Below are positions 51,612 to 60,925 of a stretch of 64,000 nucleotides of DNA, piece after piece. The DNA comes from Halorubrum amylolyticum (lineage in GTDB: Archaea > Halobacteriota > Halobacteria > Halobacteriales > Haloferacaceae). The DNA lies in contig NZ_SDJP01000003.1 in assembly GCF_004114995.1 (NCBI RefSeq), forward strand, positions 86,001 through 150,000. Direction: 5' to 3'. Within the stretch, counting starts at the first letter, position 1; each line of letters opens with the position of its first letter. Made by a program: the position numbers and the translations under genes. The notes under the pieces were generated by a model. That model ran no database searches. It saw nothing but the letters and a program-made list of their open reading frames with translations, and was not told the DNA's origin.

Positions 51612-53291
51612 ATGAGCGACCTCGGCGCGCTGCCGGTGCAGGCGTATCTCGCAGCCTGCCTCCTCGCCGGGGTCATCGGGATCTGGCTCGGCCGCGTCGC
51701 GTGGGTCGACCGCGACGAGCCGGGCGGCACCGAGGTCGCGCTCTACCTGTTCTGTGGCGGCGCCGTCTCGCTCCTGTACGCCGTCAGGGTCGCCAGCGCG
51801 AGCGAACTGGCGATGGTCGTCGCGCTCAACCTCTCGACCCCGCTCGTCGCCGCGGTCCCCGGCGTCTGGATGGCGTTCGTGCTGGCGTTCTCGGGCCACG
51901 ACCGGTGGCGCACGGAGAACCGGACCGTCGCGCTCGCGGCCCCGGCGTTCGTCTGGGTGTTGACCGCGTGGTCGAGCGGGACGCACGAACTCTCGCGCCG
52001 CGGGCTGACGGCCGTCGCCGACGGACCGTTCACGTTGCTCTCGTTCGGGCTCGGGCTCGCGGACGCCGCGTTCGTGTTGTACGCCTACGCGCTGTGTGTC
52101 GCCGGCGTCCTCGTCGTCGTCGATCTGTACCGCCGGACCGGGAACCGCTACCGACTCCAGACGTTCGTGATCCTGCTCGGAACGCTGTTTCCGTTTTTGG
52201 GCGGGATCGTCACCGTCGTCGACGTGGGGAGCTACGCCCACCTCGCGTGGTTCCCGACGGGGCTCGTGGTCCACGGCGTCTTCCTGTACGGGACCGTTTT
52301 CTGGCTCGGGACGCTCGACGCCGCCGTCGTCGCGCGCGACACGGCCGTCGAGGTGATGCAGGACCCCGTGATCGTCGCGGGCTCCGACGGTCGGATACGG
52401 GACCTCAACCCGGCGGCGGAGGAGCTCCTTCCGCCGGACGCGGTCGAGTCGTCGCTGTCGGACGTGTTCCCGCGCTTGGAGGTCGGCGTGGAACACCCGA
52501 TATCGATCGGCGGGCGGCAGTTCGACATCCAAGAGGACCCGATCACGGACCCCCGCGGGACCGACCGCGGACACGTCTTCCTGCTCCGTGACGTCACCGA
52601 ACGCGAGCGGCGACAGACCGAGCTGGAGCGCCGCGAGGCCGAGTTGGAGCGGCAAAACGAACGTCTGGAGGACTTCGCCGGCGTCGTCTCCCACGACCTC
52701 CGGAACCCGCTCGCGGCCGCGACCGCGGCGGTGGAACTCGCTCGCAGCGGCGACGGGGACAGCGTGGACGCACTCGGCCGCGCCGCGAACGCCCACGAGC
52801 GGATGGACGACCTGATCGAGGGGCTGCTGTCGCTGGCGACCGCCGGGAAGTCGGTCGACGAGGTCGACCGCGTCTCGCTCGACGGGACCGCCAGACGGGT
52901 CTGGTCGCGGCTCGAAACCGCGGACGCGACGCTGTCGGTCGAGGGGCCGGACGTGCCCGCATTCGCCGACGGCGACCGGCTCGAACAGCTCCTCTCGAAC
53001 CTGTTCCGCAACGCGATCGAACACGCCGGCGACGACGTGGTGGTGCGGGTCACGATCGAGCGCCGAGAGGACGGCGTCGCGCTCGCGGTCGCCGACGACG
53101 GCCCCGGCGTGCCGCCGGACCAGCGCTCGCAGGTGACCGAGCGCGGCGTCTCCCTCGGCGGCGGGACGGGACTCGGACTCGCGATCGTGGGCGACATCGC
53201 CGAGGCCCACGGGTGGGAGTTCTCCGTCGAGGAGTCGTGGACCGGCGGCGCGCGCTTCGAGATCTCGGGGATCGAGGCCGCTGACGACTGA
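51612..53291 (+). CDS. Sensor histidine kinase with N-terminal 7TM and PAS domains
   Basis: A 559-residue kinase. The first 230 residues contain seven hydrophobic helices of the histidine-kinase 7TM type (ELAMVVALNLSTPLVAAVPGVWMAFVLAFSGH). A PAS domain (VEVMQDPVIVAGSDGRIRDLNPAAEELL) and coiled-coil linker (RERRQTELERREAELERQNERL) follow. The H-box is FAGVVSHDLRNPLAAATAAVEL, the N-box is LFRNAIEHAG, and the ATP-binding boxes are DDGPGVP and GGTGLGLAIV. No regulator is adjacent. It is a typical haloarchaeal orphan kinase sensing an unknown signal. Confidence 0.92.
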   Translation: MSDLGALPVQAYLAACLLAGVIGIWLGRVAWVDRDEPGGTEVALYLFCGGAVSLLYAVRVASASELAMVVALNLSTPLVAAVPGVWMAFVLAFSGHDRWRTENRTVALAAPAFVWVLTAWSSGTHELSRRGLTAVADGPFTLLSFGLGLADAAFVLYAYALCVAGVLVVVDLYRRTGNRYRLQTFVILLGTLFPFLGGIVTVVDVGSYAHLAWFPTGLVVHGVFLYGTVFWLGTLDAAVVARDTAVEVMQDPVIVAGSDGRIRDLNPAAEELLPPDAVESSLSDVFPRLEVGVEHPISIGGRQFDIQEDPITDPRGTDRGHVFLLRDVTERERRQTELERREAELERQNERLEDFAGVVSHDLRNPLAAATAAVELARSGDGDSVDALGRAANAHERMDDLIEGLLSLATAGKSVDEVDRVSLDGTARRVWSRLETADATLSVEGPDVPAFADGDRLEQLLSNLFRNAIEHAGDDVVVRVTIERREDGVALAVADDGPGVPPDQRSQVTERGVSLGGGTGLGLAIVGDIAEAHGWEFSVEESWTGGARFEISGIEAADD

Positions 53292-53378
53292 TCCGACGCG
53301 TGAGGGGTCGTCTCAGGAACCGACCGCGATGGCCGGCTCCGACGCCCACTTGCCCGTCGAGCCCCACGAGACGATCCG

Positions 53379-54266
53379 ATGGCCGTCACGCTTCCGCCCG
53401 CGGTGATCGAGCGTTACCGACGGTTCTCGCGGTTCAACTCTCCGTATCCGGCGCACGACGACGGGCGCGCGATCGACCTCTATCCGGACGGCGAAACGGG
53501 GGTCTCGCCGGTCGCCGGCATCGTCCGCGAGACGCGGACCGTCGGCTGTCCGGACCGCCCGTACGCCGCCGACGAGGACCACCTGATCGTCGTCGAACTC
53601 GACGACGACTGGTGTCGGCGCGCGGGCGCGGCGCCCGGAACGCTCGCGCGGATCCTCCACGTGGTCCCGGCGGTGTCGCCGGGCGACCGCGTCGCGGTCG
53701 GGGACGCGCTCGGCCCGCTGACGCGCTCCGGTTTCTTCGGGCGGTGGGTCGACGACCACGTCCACCTCGGGTTCAGACCGCCGGGCGCGAACGCGCTCCG
53801 GGCGAGCGGGTCGCTCCCGGTCGACGTCGACGTGCCGGTCGAGCCGGTAAGGTGGGACGGGACCGGTGTAGTCGTCGAGCGCGGCCCGACGCACGTCGTC
53901 CTCGATGCGCCGACCCACCCGGACCCCGGCCGGCGGTTCGCGGCGCTCGCGAGCGACGGCGGGACCCCCCTCGACGGCGGGCTGGCGCACTACGCGGGCG
54001 GCGGGGCGTTCGACGCGCTCGCGGACGGGACGGCGGTGTCGCTGTGGGGAACCCGCGTCGGCGTCGCACGGGGGCGAGGCGTCGCGTGGGAGCCGGTCGA
54101 CGTACTCGCGAACGGCAAGCGGGCGGTGGGGCTGTCGCTGTTCGCGGCCAGAGACGGCGGGTTCGGGGCGAAGCTCGTCTGTCCGGACAGACGGTTCGAA
54201 CTCGGCGAGACCGTCTCGCTCGCGCTCGCCCCGAGCGACGATCCGATCCGGCTCGGCGTGGGGTGA
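53379..54266 (+). CDS. LytM/M23 peptidase-like haloarchaeal protein
   Basis: A 295-residue protein with no signal peptide. PAHDDGRAIDLYPDGETGVSPVAGIV matches the first M23 motif (HxxGxDh...G..V.A...G.V), with His26 and Asp33. VDDHVHLGFR supplies HxH at 127 and 129, so the zinc ligand set appears complete. The C-terminal half (HPDPGRRFAALASDGGTPLDGGLAHYAGGGAF) is an extra domain of unknown role. Haloarchaea have no murein, so the substrate is unknown; cytoplasmic location is implied by the missing signal. Confidence 0.65.
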   Translation: MAVTLPPAVIERYRRFSRFNSPYPAHDDGRAIDLYPDGETGVSPVAGIVRETRTVGCPDRPYAADEDHLIVVELDDDWCRRAGAAPGTLARILHVVPAVSPGDRVAVGDALGPLTRSGFFGRWVDDHVHLGFRPPGANALRASGSLPVDVDVPVEPVRWDGTGVVVERGPTHVVLDAPTHPDPGRRFAALASDGGTPLDGGLAHYAGGGAFDALADGTAVSLWGTRVGVARGRGVAWEPVDVLANGKRAVGLSLFAARDGGFGAKLVCPDRRFELGETVSLALAPSDDPIRLGVG

Positions 54267-54511
54267 GCTCGGACACACCGGTGGCTGGCGGGTGAACTGG
54301 CGGACAGCCGGCGCGAACGCTCCGCCGCGGCGGTGCGCCGGGCTCCCGCCTCGGTCGCCGCGGGCGACGCGTCAGGTCACGGGGCGGATGACGCGTGATC
54401 GCGGATAAGGCGTCGGGTGGGGCGTTCTCGTCTCGCCGCGACCGCTCCCAACCTCGCTGCCGTTGTCGCGAGTTCCGAGGGCTACAAGCGGGGGGACGCC
54501 GACGGTGGAGT

Positions 54512-54973
54512 ATGGACCGGAGCGAGGTCGAGGCGATGGAGCCGCTGTCGGCGGCGGCGGTCGAGCTCGTCGAGCGGCGGATCGAGGAGGAGCACGGCTA
54601 CCTCTCGTGGCTGAACACGTCGGTCGACGTCGTCGAGCGCGGCCGGGTCGTCCTCTCGATCCCGTTCGACGACAAGCTGACGAACAGCGACGGCGGCACC
54701 ATCCACGGAGGCGTGGCGGCGACGCTCGTCGACACCGCGGGCGGGATCGCCCAGCGCACCGCCTTCGAGGACCCGCTCTCGGGTGGAGTCGCGACGGTGA
54801 ACCTCAACGCGAACTACCTCCGGCCGGCGACCGGCGACCTCCGGGCGGAGGCGACGGTCGTCAGGTCCGGCGGCTCGATCGGCGTCAGCGACATGACGGT
54901 CACCAGTTCGACGAACGGCGACGCCGCCGAGGTCGTCGTCGGTCAGGGGTCGTTCCGGCTGTTCCGCGAGTAG
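54512..54973 (+). CDS. PaaI-type hotdog thioesterase
   Basis: A 153-residue hotdog-fold protein. DDKLTNSDGGTIHGGVAATLVDTAGGIA is the PaaI family motif (N..g.iHGG...tl.D.a.g.a) containing the active-site Asp. GGVATVNLNANYLRPATGDLRAEATVVRSGG is the second half. It hydrolyses an acyl- or aryl-CoA; the substrate is unknown. The family usually forms tetramers. A TATA-like ggctacaag lies about 30 bp before ATG 54512. Confidence 0.88.
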   Translation: MDRSEVEAMEPLSAAAVELVERRIEEEHGYLSWLNTSVDVVERGRVVLSIPFDDKLTNSDGGTIHGGVAATLVDTAGGIAQRTAFEDPLSGGVATVNLNANYLRPATGDLRAEATVVRSGGSIGVSDMTVTSSTNGDAAEVVVGQGSFRLFRE

Positions 54974-54977
54974 CCCG

Positions 54978-56933
54978 CTAGGTTGGCGAGTAACCCGCCA
55001 GATCGGCGAGGAGGTCGTCGATCTCGCTCAGCGCGTCCGCGAGTTCCGCGACCGCCTCGCGCTCGACGCGATCGGGCGCGGCGCGGACGGAGACGGACTG
55101 CTCACCTAGCGAGACGAACCCGCAGCCGAGCCGCTCCGCCGTCTCCCGGAGCCCGACCCCGGCGTCGGCGTCGCCGGCGAGCACCGTCCTGACCGGGCTC
55201 TCGAACGCGCGGACGGTCAGCTCGTAGCCGTCGATCCGGTCGGCGAGTTCGCCGCGCGACGCGTCGCGGTCGACCGCGAGGTCGTCGAGCGCGTCGTCGA
55301 GGCTCCGACGGAGCCCCGAGTCGGTCGGTCGGTTGACGAACCGCGGGTCACCGTCGACGAGGTCGGCGAGCCCCGTCACGTCGTCAGGGTTGCCCGCGGG
55401 GACGACCAGCCCCCACTCGCGGGTCCACCCGCCGAGGTCGACGGCGTCGACCTCGCGGTCGGCCGGCCCCGCGACGACCGCCACGTCGGGCACGTCGTCG
55501 CGGAGCCGGCGGAGCCCCTCGCGGGAGCCGACCGGGAGGTAACGGGGGGTTTCGAGGCGGTCGAGCAGGCGGTTGAGCGCCGGGTCGTCTTCGCCGACAC
55601 CGAGCAGTGTCGGCGGGCGCACGTCGGGCGAGAACAGCTGGACCGCGACGCGCTCGTCCCGGTCGAGATACTCGGTGTCCGGGTCGACCGGAACGACGCC
55701 GTCGGCCTCGACGAGGCTCGTCGTCGCGCCCGACCCCTTGTCGACCGGGTAGACGAGCGGGAGGTCGCGGTCGTTCAGGTCGAGCAGCCCGACCGGCATC
55801 AGCCGCATGCGGCCCTCGCCGTAGCGCTCGCCGACGGCCATTCGTCCCTCGACGGTCGCCGTCGCGGGCTCCGGCTGCCCGGCCGCCTCGCGGATCGCGG
55901 GCGCGACGAACGTCCGGAAGATCGTGAGCGCGGAGACGGGGTAGCCGGGGAGGCCGACGTACGCCGAGGGACCCGGCGCGTCCGCGCCTTCGCGGCGGTC
56001 GAGTCGCCCGATCAGCATCGGCTTGCCGGGCTTGACCGCGACGCCGTGGAGCAGGAGGTCGCCGCGCTCCTCGATCACGCGGTAGATCACGTCGACCGCG
56101 CTCGCCGAGGTCGACCCCGACGAGAGCACGAGGTCGCACTCGTCGGCGGCGCGCCGGAGCAGTCGCTCCATCTCGTCGTAGTCGTCGCCGGCGTGCGGGT
56201 AGAGGACGGGCTCGCCGCCCGCCTCCTCGACGCCGGCCGCGATCGTCGTCGAGTTCACGTCGTAGATCTCGCCGCGCGAGGGGTCGAGCTGCTCGCCGGG
56301 CCGCACCAGCTCGTCGCCGGTGGAGACGATCCCGACCCGCGGTCTCCCTCTGACCGGCACCTCGTCGACGCCGAGCGCCGAGAGCAGTCCGATCTCGCGG
56401 GGGGTCAGTCGCGTCCCCGGACCGAGCGCGCGGGCGCCGGCGGCGATGTCCGCGCCCGCGCTCATCACGTGGTCGCCCGGCGCGACCGCGGTTCGGACCG
56501 CGATCCGGTCGGGCTCGCTCCCCTCGGCGTTCCGGTCTCCGCCCTCCCCGCCCAGCTCGTCCGTTCGCTCGACCATCACCACGGCGTCTGCGCCGTCCGG
56601 CATCACGGCGCCCGTGGAGATCTCGGCGCAGGTCCCGGGCTCGACGGTCACGTCCGGCGTCGCGCCCGCGTGGACCGCGCCGACGAAGTCGAGCTCGGCC
56701 GGGTCGGCCTCGTCGGCGCCGAAGGTGTCGCGGGCGCGGACCGCGTACCCGTCCATCGAGGCGCGGTCGAACCCCGGCACGTCGATGGCGGCGTCGATCC
56801 GCTCCGAGAGGACCCGCCCGCGGGCGTCCGCCAGCGGGACCGTCTCCGGCGCCGGCGAGAGGTCGAGCGAGTCGATCGCCTCGCGGGCGGCCTCGGGCGT
56901 CGCGAGGTCGCGGAACTCCTTCCGGTCGCTCAT
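54978..56933 (-). CDS. moeA: Molybdopterin molybdenumtransferase MoeA with C-terminal PBP-like domain
   Basis: A 651-residue protein. The N-terminal 400 residues are MoeA: PGFDRASMDGYAVRA, GAVMPDGADAVVMVER, RVGIVSTGDELV, SSGSTSASAVDVIY, LHGVAVKPGKPMLIG and GLPGYPVSALTIF. The last 200 residues (PPTLLGVGEDDPALNRLLDRLETPRYLPVGSREGL) form a periplasmic-binding-protein-like domain of the PF12727 type, often proposed to sense or present molybdate/tungstate. It is coupled (ATGA) downstream of a second moeA. It inserts Mo or W into molybdopterin-AMP. Confidence 0.93.
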   Translation of the reverse strand: MSDRKEFRDLATPEAAREAIDSLDLSPAPETVPLADARGRVLSERIDAAIDVPGFDRASMDGYAVRARDTFGADEADPAELDFVGAVHAGATPDVTVEPGTCAEISTGAVMPDGADAVVMVERTDELGGEGGDRNAEGSEPDRIAVRTAVAPGDHVMSAGADIAAGARALGPGTRLTPREIGLLSALGVDEVPVRGRPRVGIVSTGDELVRPGEQLDPSRGEIYDVNSTTIAAGVEEAGGEPVLYPHAGDDYDEMERLLRRAADECDLVLSSGSTSASAVDVIYRVIEERGDLLLHGVAVKPGKPMLIGRLDRREGADAPGPSAYVGLPGYPVSALTIFRTFVAPAIREAAGQPEPATATVEGRMAVGERYGEGRMRLMPVGLLDLNDRDLPLVYPVDKGSGATTSLVEADGVVPVDPDTEYLDRDERVAVQLFSPDVRPPTLLGVGEDDPALNRLLDRLETPRYLPVGSREGLRRLRDDVPDVAVVAGPADREVDAVDLGGWTREWGLVVPAGNPDDVTGLADLVDGDPRFVNRPTDSGLRRSLDDALDDLAVDRDASRGELADRIDGYELTVRAFESPVRTVLAGDADAGVGLRETAERLGCGFVSLGEQSVSVRAAPDRVEREAVAELADALSEIDDLLADLAGYSPT

Positions 56934-58225
56934 CGGTTCGCCTCCCACAGCTCCACGTCGGCGACCTCGCCCGTGTCCAGCCCCTCCCGCGGCTCGGGGA
57001 CGACGACCCAGCCGTCGGCGAGCGCGACGCTGGAGAGGATGCCCGAGCCGCTGGCGCGGGTCGGCGTGGCAGCGGGGAGGCCCGAGTCGTCCCCGTCGCC
57101 CTCAGCATCCTCGTCGCCCGCGGCCTCGCCGCCGGTCCCCTCCGAGAGCGACACGCGCGCGAACGTCCGCGTCCCGGGCTCGCTCGGGACCTTCCGGACG
57201 AGCCTCGCGCGCCGCGTCGGGAACGGGTCCGCGGTCGTTCCTCCCACGTGCTTCTGGAGCGGCCGGAGGAACTGCGCGGCGTTGACGATGCAGGCGACCG
57301 GATAGCCGGGCAGCGAGACGACCGGGGTGTCGCCGGCGACGCCGAGACACACCGGATGGCCCGGCTTCAGGGCGACGCCGTGGACGAGCACCTCGCCGAG
57401 CGAATCGACGACTTCCGGGAGCAGGTCGCGCTCGCCGACCGAGGACCCCCCGGTGGTGACGACGACGTCGGCGTCGAGGTCGCCCTCGATCGCCGACGCC
57501 AGCGCGTCCTCGTCGTCGGTGACCACGTCGCGGTAGCGTGCCTCGCCGCCCCACCGCTCGACCAACCGCGAGACGGTGAGGCCGTTCGTCTCGATCACCT
57601 CGCCCGGATCGGGGTCGGACTGGACCAGCTCCTCGCCCGTCGGGATCACGGCGACGGTCGGGCGCTCGTAGACGGGGACCGCGTCGAGCCCGACCGACTT
57701 CAGGAGTCCGAGATCCGAGGGCCGGAGGACGTGGCCGGCCTCGAAGAGGCGCTGGCCGTCCGCCACGTCCTCGCCCGCCTCGCCGACGTTCTCGCCCTCG
57801 GCGACCGCGTCGAACGCCTCGACCTCGCCGCTCTGTCCGCTCCCGCCGCCCACGGTCTCGACCTGCTCGATCATCACGACCGCGTCGGCCCCGTCGGGGA
57901 CCGCGCTCCCGGTGTGAACCCGCGCGGCCTCGTCCGGCGCGATCGAGTCGGACTCGGTGCCGACCGCGCGGAGCACCGCCGGCGACCGGTCGGACGCGCC
58001 GAAGGTGTCCTCGGCGCGGACCGCGTACCCGTCCATCGCCGCGCGGTCGTAGCTCGGGACCGGCGCCGGGCTGTCGATCGGCTCGGCGACGACTCGCCCG
58101 TCCGCGTCGGCGAGCGGCGCCGACTCGGTCCGGCCGTGGGTGTCGGCCGCGTCGAGCAGCGTCGCCAGCGCGTCCGCGACGCGGGTCCGCCGCTTGAAGC
58201 CGGCCTCGCGTCTGTCGTGGCTCAT
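56930..58225 (-). CDS. moeA: Molybdopterin molybdenumtransferase MoeA (single-domain copy)
   Basis: A 431-residue MoeA. YDRAAMDGYAVRAEDTFG, GSAVPDGADAVVMIEQ, VAVIPTGEELVQ, TTGGSSVGERDLLPEVV, LHGVALKPGHPVCLG and SLPGYPVACIVNA are the family motifs. TTGGSSVG is the canonical binding loop, whereas the downstream paralogue has SSGSTSAS, so the two copies probably differ in metal or role (Mo versus W, for example; inference). An acidic insert lies in domain IV (EGTGGEAAGDEDAEGDGDD). ATG 58225 has tttttgc about 28 bp upstream. Confidence 0.93.
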   Translation of the reverse strand: MSHDRREAGFKRRTRVADALATLLDAADTHGRTESAPLADADGRVVAEPIDSPAPVPSYDRAAMDGYAVRAEDTFGASDRSPAVLRAVGTESDSIAPDEAARVHTGSAVPDGADAVVMIEQVETVGGGSGQSGEVEAFDAVAEGENVGEAGEDVADGQRLFEAGHVLRPSDLGLLKSVGLDAVPVYERPTVAVIPTGEELVQSDPDPGEVIETNGLTVSRLVERWGGEARYRDVVTDDEDALASAIEGDLDADVVVTTGGSSVGERDLLPEVVDSLGEVLVHGVALKPGHPVCLGVAGDTPVVSLPGYPVACIVNAAQFLRPLQKHVGGTTADPFPTRRARLVRKVPSEPGTRTFARVSLSEGTGGEAAGDEDAEGDGDDSGLPAATPTRASGSGILSSVALADGWVVVPEPREGLDTGEVADVELWEANR

Positions 58226-58297
58226 GGCCTGCCGTTTCGCGCCCGCAAGCAAAAACCCGTCTCCGGGGCGAGACAGTCGTTCGCCGGTCGGGAACCG

Positions 58298-59203
58298 TCA
58301 GGTCACCCACGAGAGGACGCGTGCGGCGCGGTGCGCGCCCTGCGAGACGGCGACCCGAAGGGTGGAGACGACTTCGGCGACCGCTCGGCGCGCGGCGGTC
58401 GTGCTCCGGGCCGCGCCGGTCCGCGCGTAGTACCCCGACTTGCGGCCGGCCGCGCCGACGTAGTGTTTCGCCGCCATCCGGATCGGCGCGCGGCGGCCGT
58501 CGACCCGCGTAGTCCCGTTCCGGATCGCGTCGAGCACGTCGTCCGCCGTGACCGCGCCGCTGGACTCGCGCCCCTCGATCTCGACCTCGGTGAACGCGCG
58601 GCCGACGTACTCAAGGTGGTGCGCGTCGCTCGCGGCGATCCCCGGATAGCCGTACTTGGCCGCGAACCGCCGCGCGCGGCGGTTGCGGTAGCCGGTGAAC
58701 AGCCACGCGTTGAACACCTCGATCGCGTCGACCTCGGGGACTCCGGCGGCCTCAGCAGCCTCGGCGGCCGCACCGCCGCCGTCGCTCTCGGCGGTCGCCT
58801 CCCCTACTCGGTCCGCCGAGTCCGGCACGGGGATGTTCCGCTCGCGGACGCCGTGGCGCGACCGCTGGAAGGGGTGTGGAACGATCGCGACGCCTCCGTG
58901 CTCGTGGATCCACGCGACCGTCTCGTCGTAGGGGCGCCGGCGCGGCGGCATGCGCTCGACGCCGATCGCGAGCAAGTGGCCGTGCGCGGTCGACACCTCG
59001 ACGCCGGGGATGCCGATCAGCCCGTACTCGGCGGCGATCGCCGCCGCGCGCTTCGACTCGCCGATCACGTCGTGGTCGGTGATCACCACCGCGTCGAGCC
59101 CGATCTCCGCGGCGTGTTCCAAGATGAGTTCCACCGGCTCGTGGCCGTCGTAGCTGTCGTCCGAGTGGACGTGGGGATCGATGCTGACGGTGACGCGGGA
59201 CAC
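58298..59203 (-). CDS. PHP-domain phosphoesterase
   Basis: A 301-residue PHP-fold metal hydrolase. DPHVHSDDSYDG (HxH), ITDHDVIG, GIPGVEVS, IVPHPFQRSRHG and ASDAHHLEYVG give the trinuclear site ligands. An acidic/Ala-rich insert (about residues 136-160) is halophile-like. The GTG start at 59203 is preferred over ATG 59227 because acatataaa sits 26-30 bp upstream of the GTG and overlaps the ATG. Probable substrates are nucleotides or phosphorylated sugars; not determinable here. Confidence 0.85.
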   Translation of the reverse strand: MSRVTVSIDPHVHSDDSYDGHEPVELILEHAAEIGLDAVVITDHDVIGESKRAAAIAAEYGLIGIPGVEVSTAHGHLLAIGVERMPPRRRPYDETVAWIHEHGGVAIVPHPFQRSRHGVRERNIPVPDSADRVGEATAESDGGGAAAEAAEAAGVPEVDAIEVFNAWLFTGYRNRRARRFAAKYGYPGIAASDAHHLEYVGRAFTEVEIEGRESSGAVTADDVLDAIRNGTTRVDGRRAPIRMAAKHYVGAAGRKSGYYARTGAARSTTAARRAVAEVVSTLRVAVSQGAHRAARVLSWVT

Positions 59204-59285
59204 GGCTGGGGTAGCGCCGGGAGACATATAAACGCGACCGCCGCGCCAGACGAAGGGTTAGGTACCCGCGGGCGAACACGGGAGT

Positions 59286-59846
59286 ATGAGCGATCCGGGA
59301 GACGACGACGCGGCGGGCGACACCGACGCGGCGGGCCACGACGATTCGACCGATGGCGACGCCGCCCCGACCGAGGGCGACGAACCCGATCAGACCGACC
59401 GCGAGTACGTCGATCGCGCGATCGAGCTCGCCGAGGAGGCCGTCGAGATGGGGAACACCCCGTTCGGCGCCCTGCTCGTCCTCGACGGCGAGATCGTCGC
59501 AGAGGGCCACAACGAGACGCTGATCGAGGACGATATCGCAGCGCACCCGGAGCTGACCCTCGCGCGGTGGGCGGGCCGCGAGCTCGACGCCGACGAGCGC
59601 GCCCGCTGCACGATGTACGCCAGTACCGAGCCGTGCCCGATGTGCGCGGCCGGAATCCACTACGCCGGGATCGGCCGGGTCGTCTTCGGCGTCGCCGGCG
59701 AGACGCTCGACGCGCTCACCGGCGACGCGGTGACGATCCCCTGCGCCGAGGTGATCCGCCGGGCCGAGAGCGACACGACGGTCGAGGGACCGATCGCCGA
59801 GGCGGCCGCGATGGAGCTCCACGAGTCGGTGTACGGTGACGCGTAG
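59286..59846 (+). CDS. Nucleoside/nucleobase deaminase (CDA-like zinc enzyme)
   Basis: A 186-residue protein. A 40-residue acidic tail precedes the deaminase core. His87-x-Glu89 (AAHPELTLAR; the usual motif is HAE) and Cys117-Cys120 (EPCPMCAAGIHYAGIGRVVFG) bind the catalytic zinc. NTPFGALLV is the conserved first strand. It is closest in style to guanine deaminase/tRNA-adenosine-deaminase-like enzymes (TadA family), so cytosine, guanine or adenine is possible. It ends 30 bp before a PfkB kinase gene, which may be co-transcribed. Confidence 0.88.
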   Translation: MSDPGDDDAAGDTDAAGHDDSTDGDAAPTEGDEPDQTDREYVDRAIELAEEAVEMGNTPFGALLVLDGEIVAEGHNETLIEDDIAAHPELTLARWAGRELDADERARCTMYASTEPCPMCAAGIHYAGIGRVVFGVAGETLDALTGDAVTIPCAEVIRRAESDTTVEGPIAEAAAMELHESVYGDA

Positions 59847-59876
59847 CGTGAGCCGGCGAGGAGGGTCGCCGCGCCC

Positions 59877-60896
59877 ATGACCGGGGCGCCCCCGATCCTC
59901 GCGGTCGGCGCCGCGGCGATAGACGAGTGGTACGCCGTCAGCAACCTCCCCGAGCCGGACGGCGGGGCGTTCGCGAGCGAGGTGACGACAGCGTTCGGCG
60001 GCGTCGGCGCCAACGTCTCCGTCGCGCTCGACCGACTCGGGTGCGATGTCGGGCTCGTGAGCCGCATCGGCGACGACGAGTACGGCGACCGAGCGCGCGA
60101 GTACCTCGCGGACACCGGCATCGACGACTCGCGCGTCTCGGTCGGGGACGACCCCTCGACGCGGTCGGTGATCCTCAGCGACCCCGACGGTGAGCGCGCC
60201 ATCGTCACCGCGGGCGAGAGCTTCCGCCGCCTCCGGTTGGACGAGGCGGACCGCGAGGCGCTCGCCGCGGCCGAGACCGTCTTCCTCACCGGGTACACGC
60301 CCGATGCGGTCTCGCGGGCGGTGCTCGACGCGGTCGCGTCGGCCGCCGACCCGCCCGCGCTCGCGTTCGACCTCTCCGGCTCGGTCGAGGAGCTCGTCGG
60401 GCGGGGGACCGAGCCGGAGACGGTCCATCGGCTGCTCCACGCCGCGGACCTGTTCGTCGCCGACGACGTGGCGGCCGCGGCCTTCTTCGGCGGCCCGGAC
60501 GCGGCGGTGGACCGGGTCGCGGCCGCCCAGCGCGCGCGGGAGGCGGTCGGTCGGCCCCCGCTGACCGGCGACGGCTGGCCCCGCGCGGTCCTCACCCACG
60601 GCGCCGACGGGATGACGGTCGTCGCCGACGGCGCGGTCACCGAGTTCGACGCGTTCGAGGTCGACGTGGTCGACGCGACCGGCGCCGGCGACTCGTTCGT
60701 CGCGGGGCTGATCGACCGGTGGATAGCCGGGGGCAACGGTGGCGACGAGGACTCTCGCGGTGAGCGCGCCGGCGTCGCCGACGGGGTTCGGTTCGCGGCC
60801 GCGGTCGCCGCGATCAACTGCACCTCCCGGTTCGCGCAGCCGGGGCTCCCGACCCGGGACGAGGCGGAGACGTTCCTCGCGGACCGCGGGTTCTGA
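59877..60896 (+). CDS. PfkB-family carbohydrate/nucleoside kinase
   Basis: A 339-residue ribokinase-fold kinase. ILAVGAAAIDEWYAVSNLPEPDGG and FGGVGANVSVALDRLGCDVGLVSRIGDDEYGD form the substrate side. VDATGAGDSFVAGLID carries the catalytic Asp and anion hole. The substrate could be a sugar, a sugar phosphate or a nucleoside; the upstream deaminase (30 bp away) and downstream BtpA-type gene hint at nucleoside or ribose metabolism. An acidic Gly-rich insert (GGNGGDEDSRGERAG) follows the active-site helix. Confidence 0.9.
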   Translation: MTGAPPILAVGAAAIDEWYAVSNLPEPDGGAFASEVTTAFGGVGANVSVALDRLGCDVGLVSRIGDDEYGDRAREYLADTGIDDSRVSVGDDPSTRSVILSDPDGERAIVTAGESFRRLRLDEADREALAAAETVFLTGYTPDAVSRAVLDAVASAADPPALAFDLSGSVEELVGRGTEPETVHRLLHAADLFVADDVAAAAFFGGPDAAVDRVAAAQRAREAVGRPPLTGDGWPRAVLTHGADGMTVVADGAVTEFDAFEVDVVDATGAGDSFVAGLIDRWIAGGNGGDEDSRGERAGVADGVRFAAAVAAINCTSRFAQPGLPTRDEAETFLADRGF

Positions 60897-60925
60897 CCGC
60901 TCGCCGAGCCGCAGTCACCGACTTT

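Noticed and set aside
57248..59839. 863-codon open frame on the + strand across moeA, PHP and deaminase genes
   Set aside because: It is a shadow of moeA and PHP genes and runs out of frame over the true deaminase gene.
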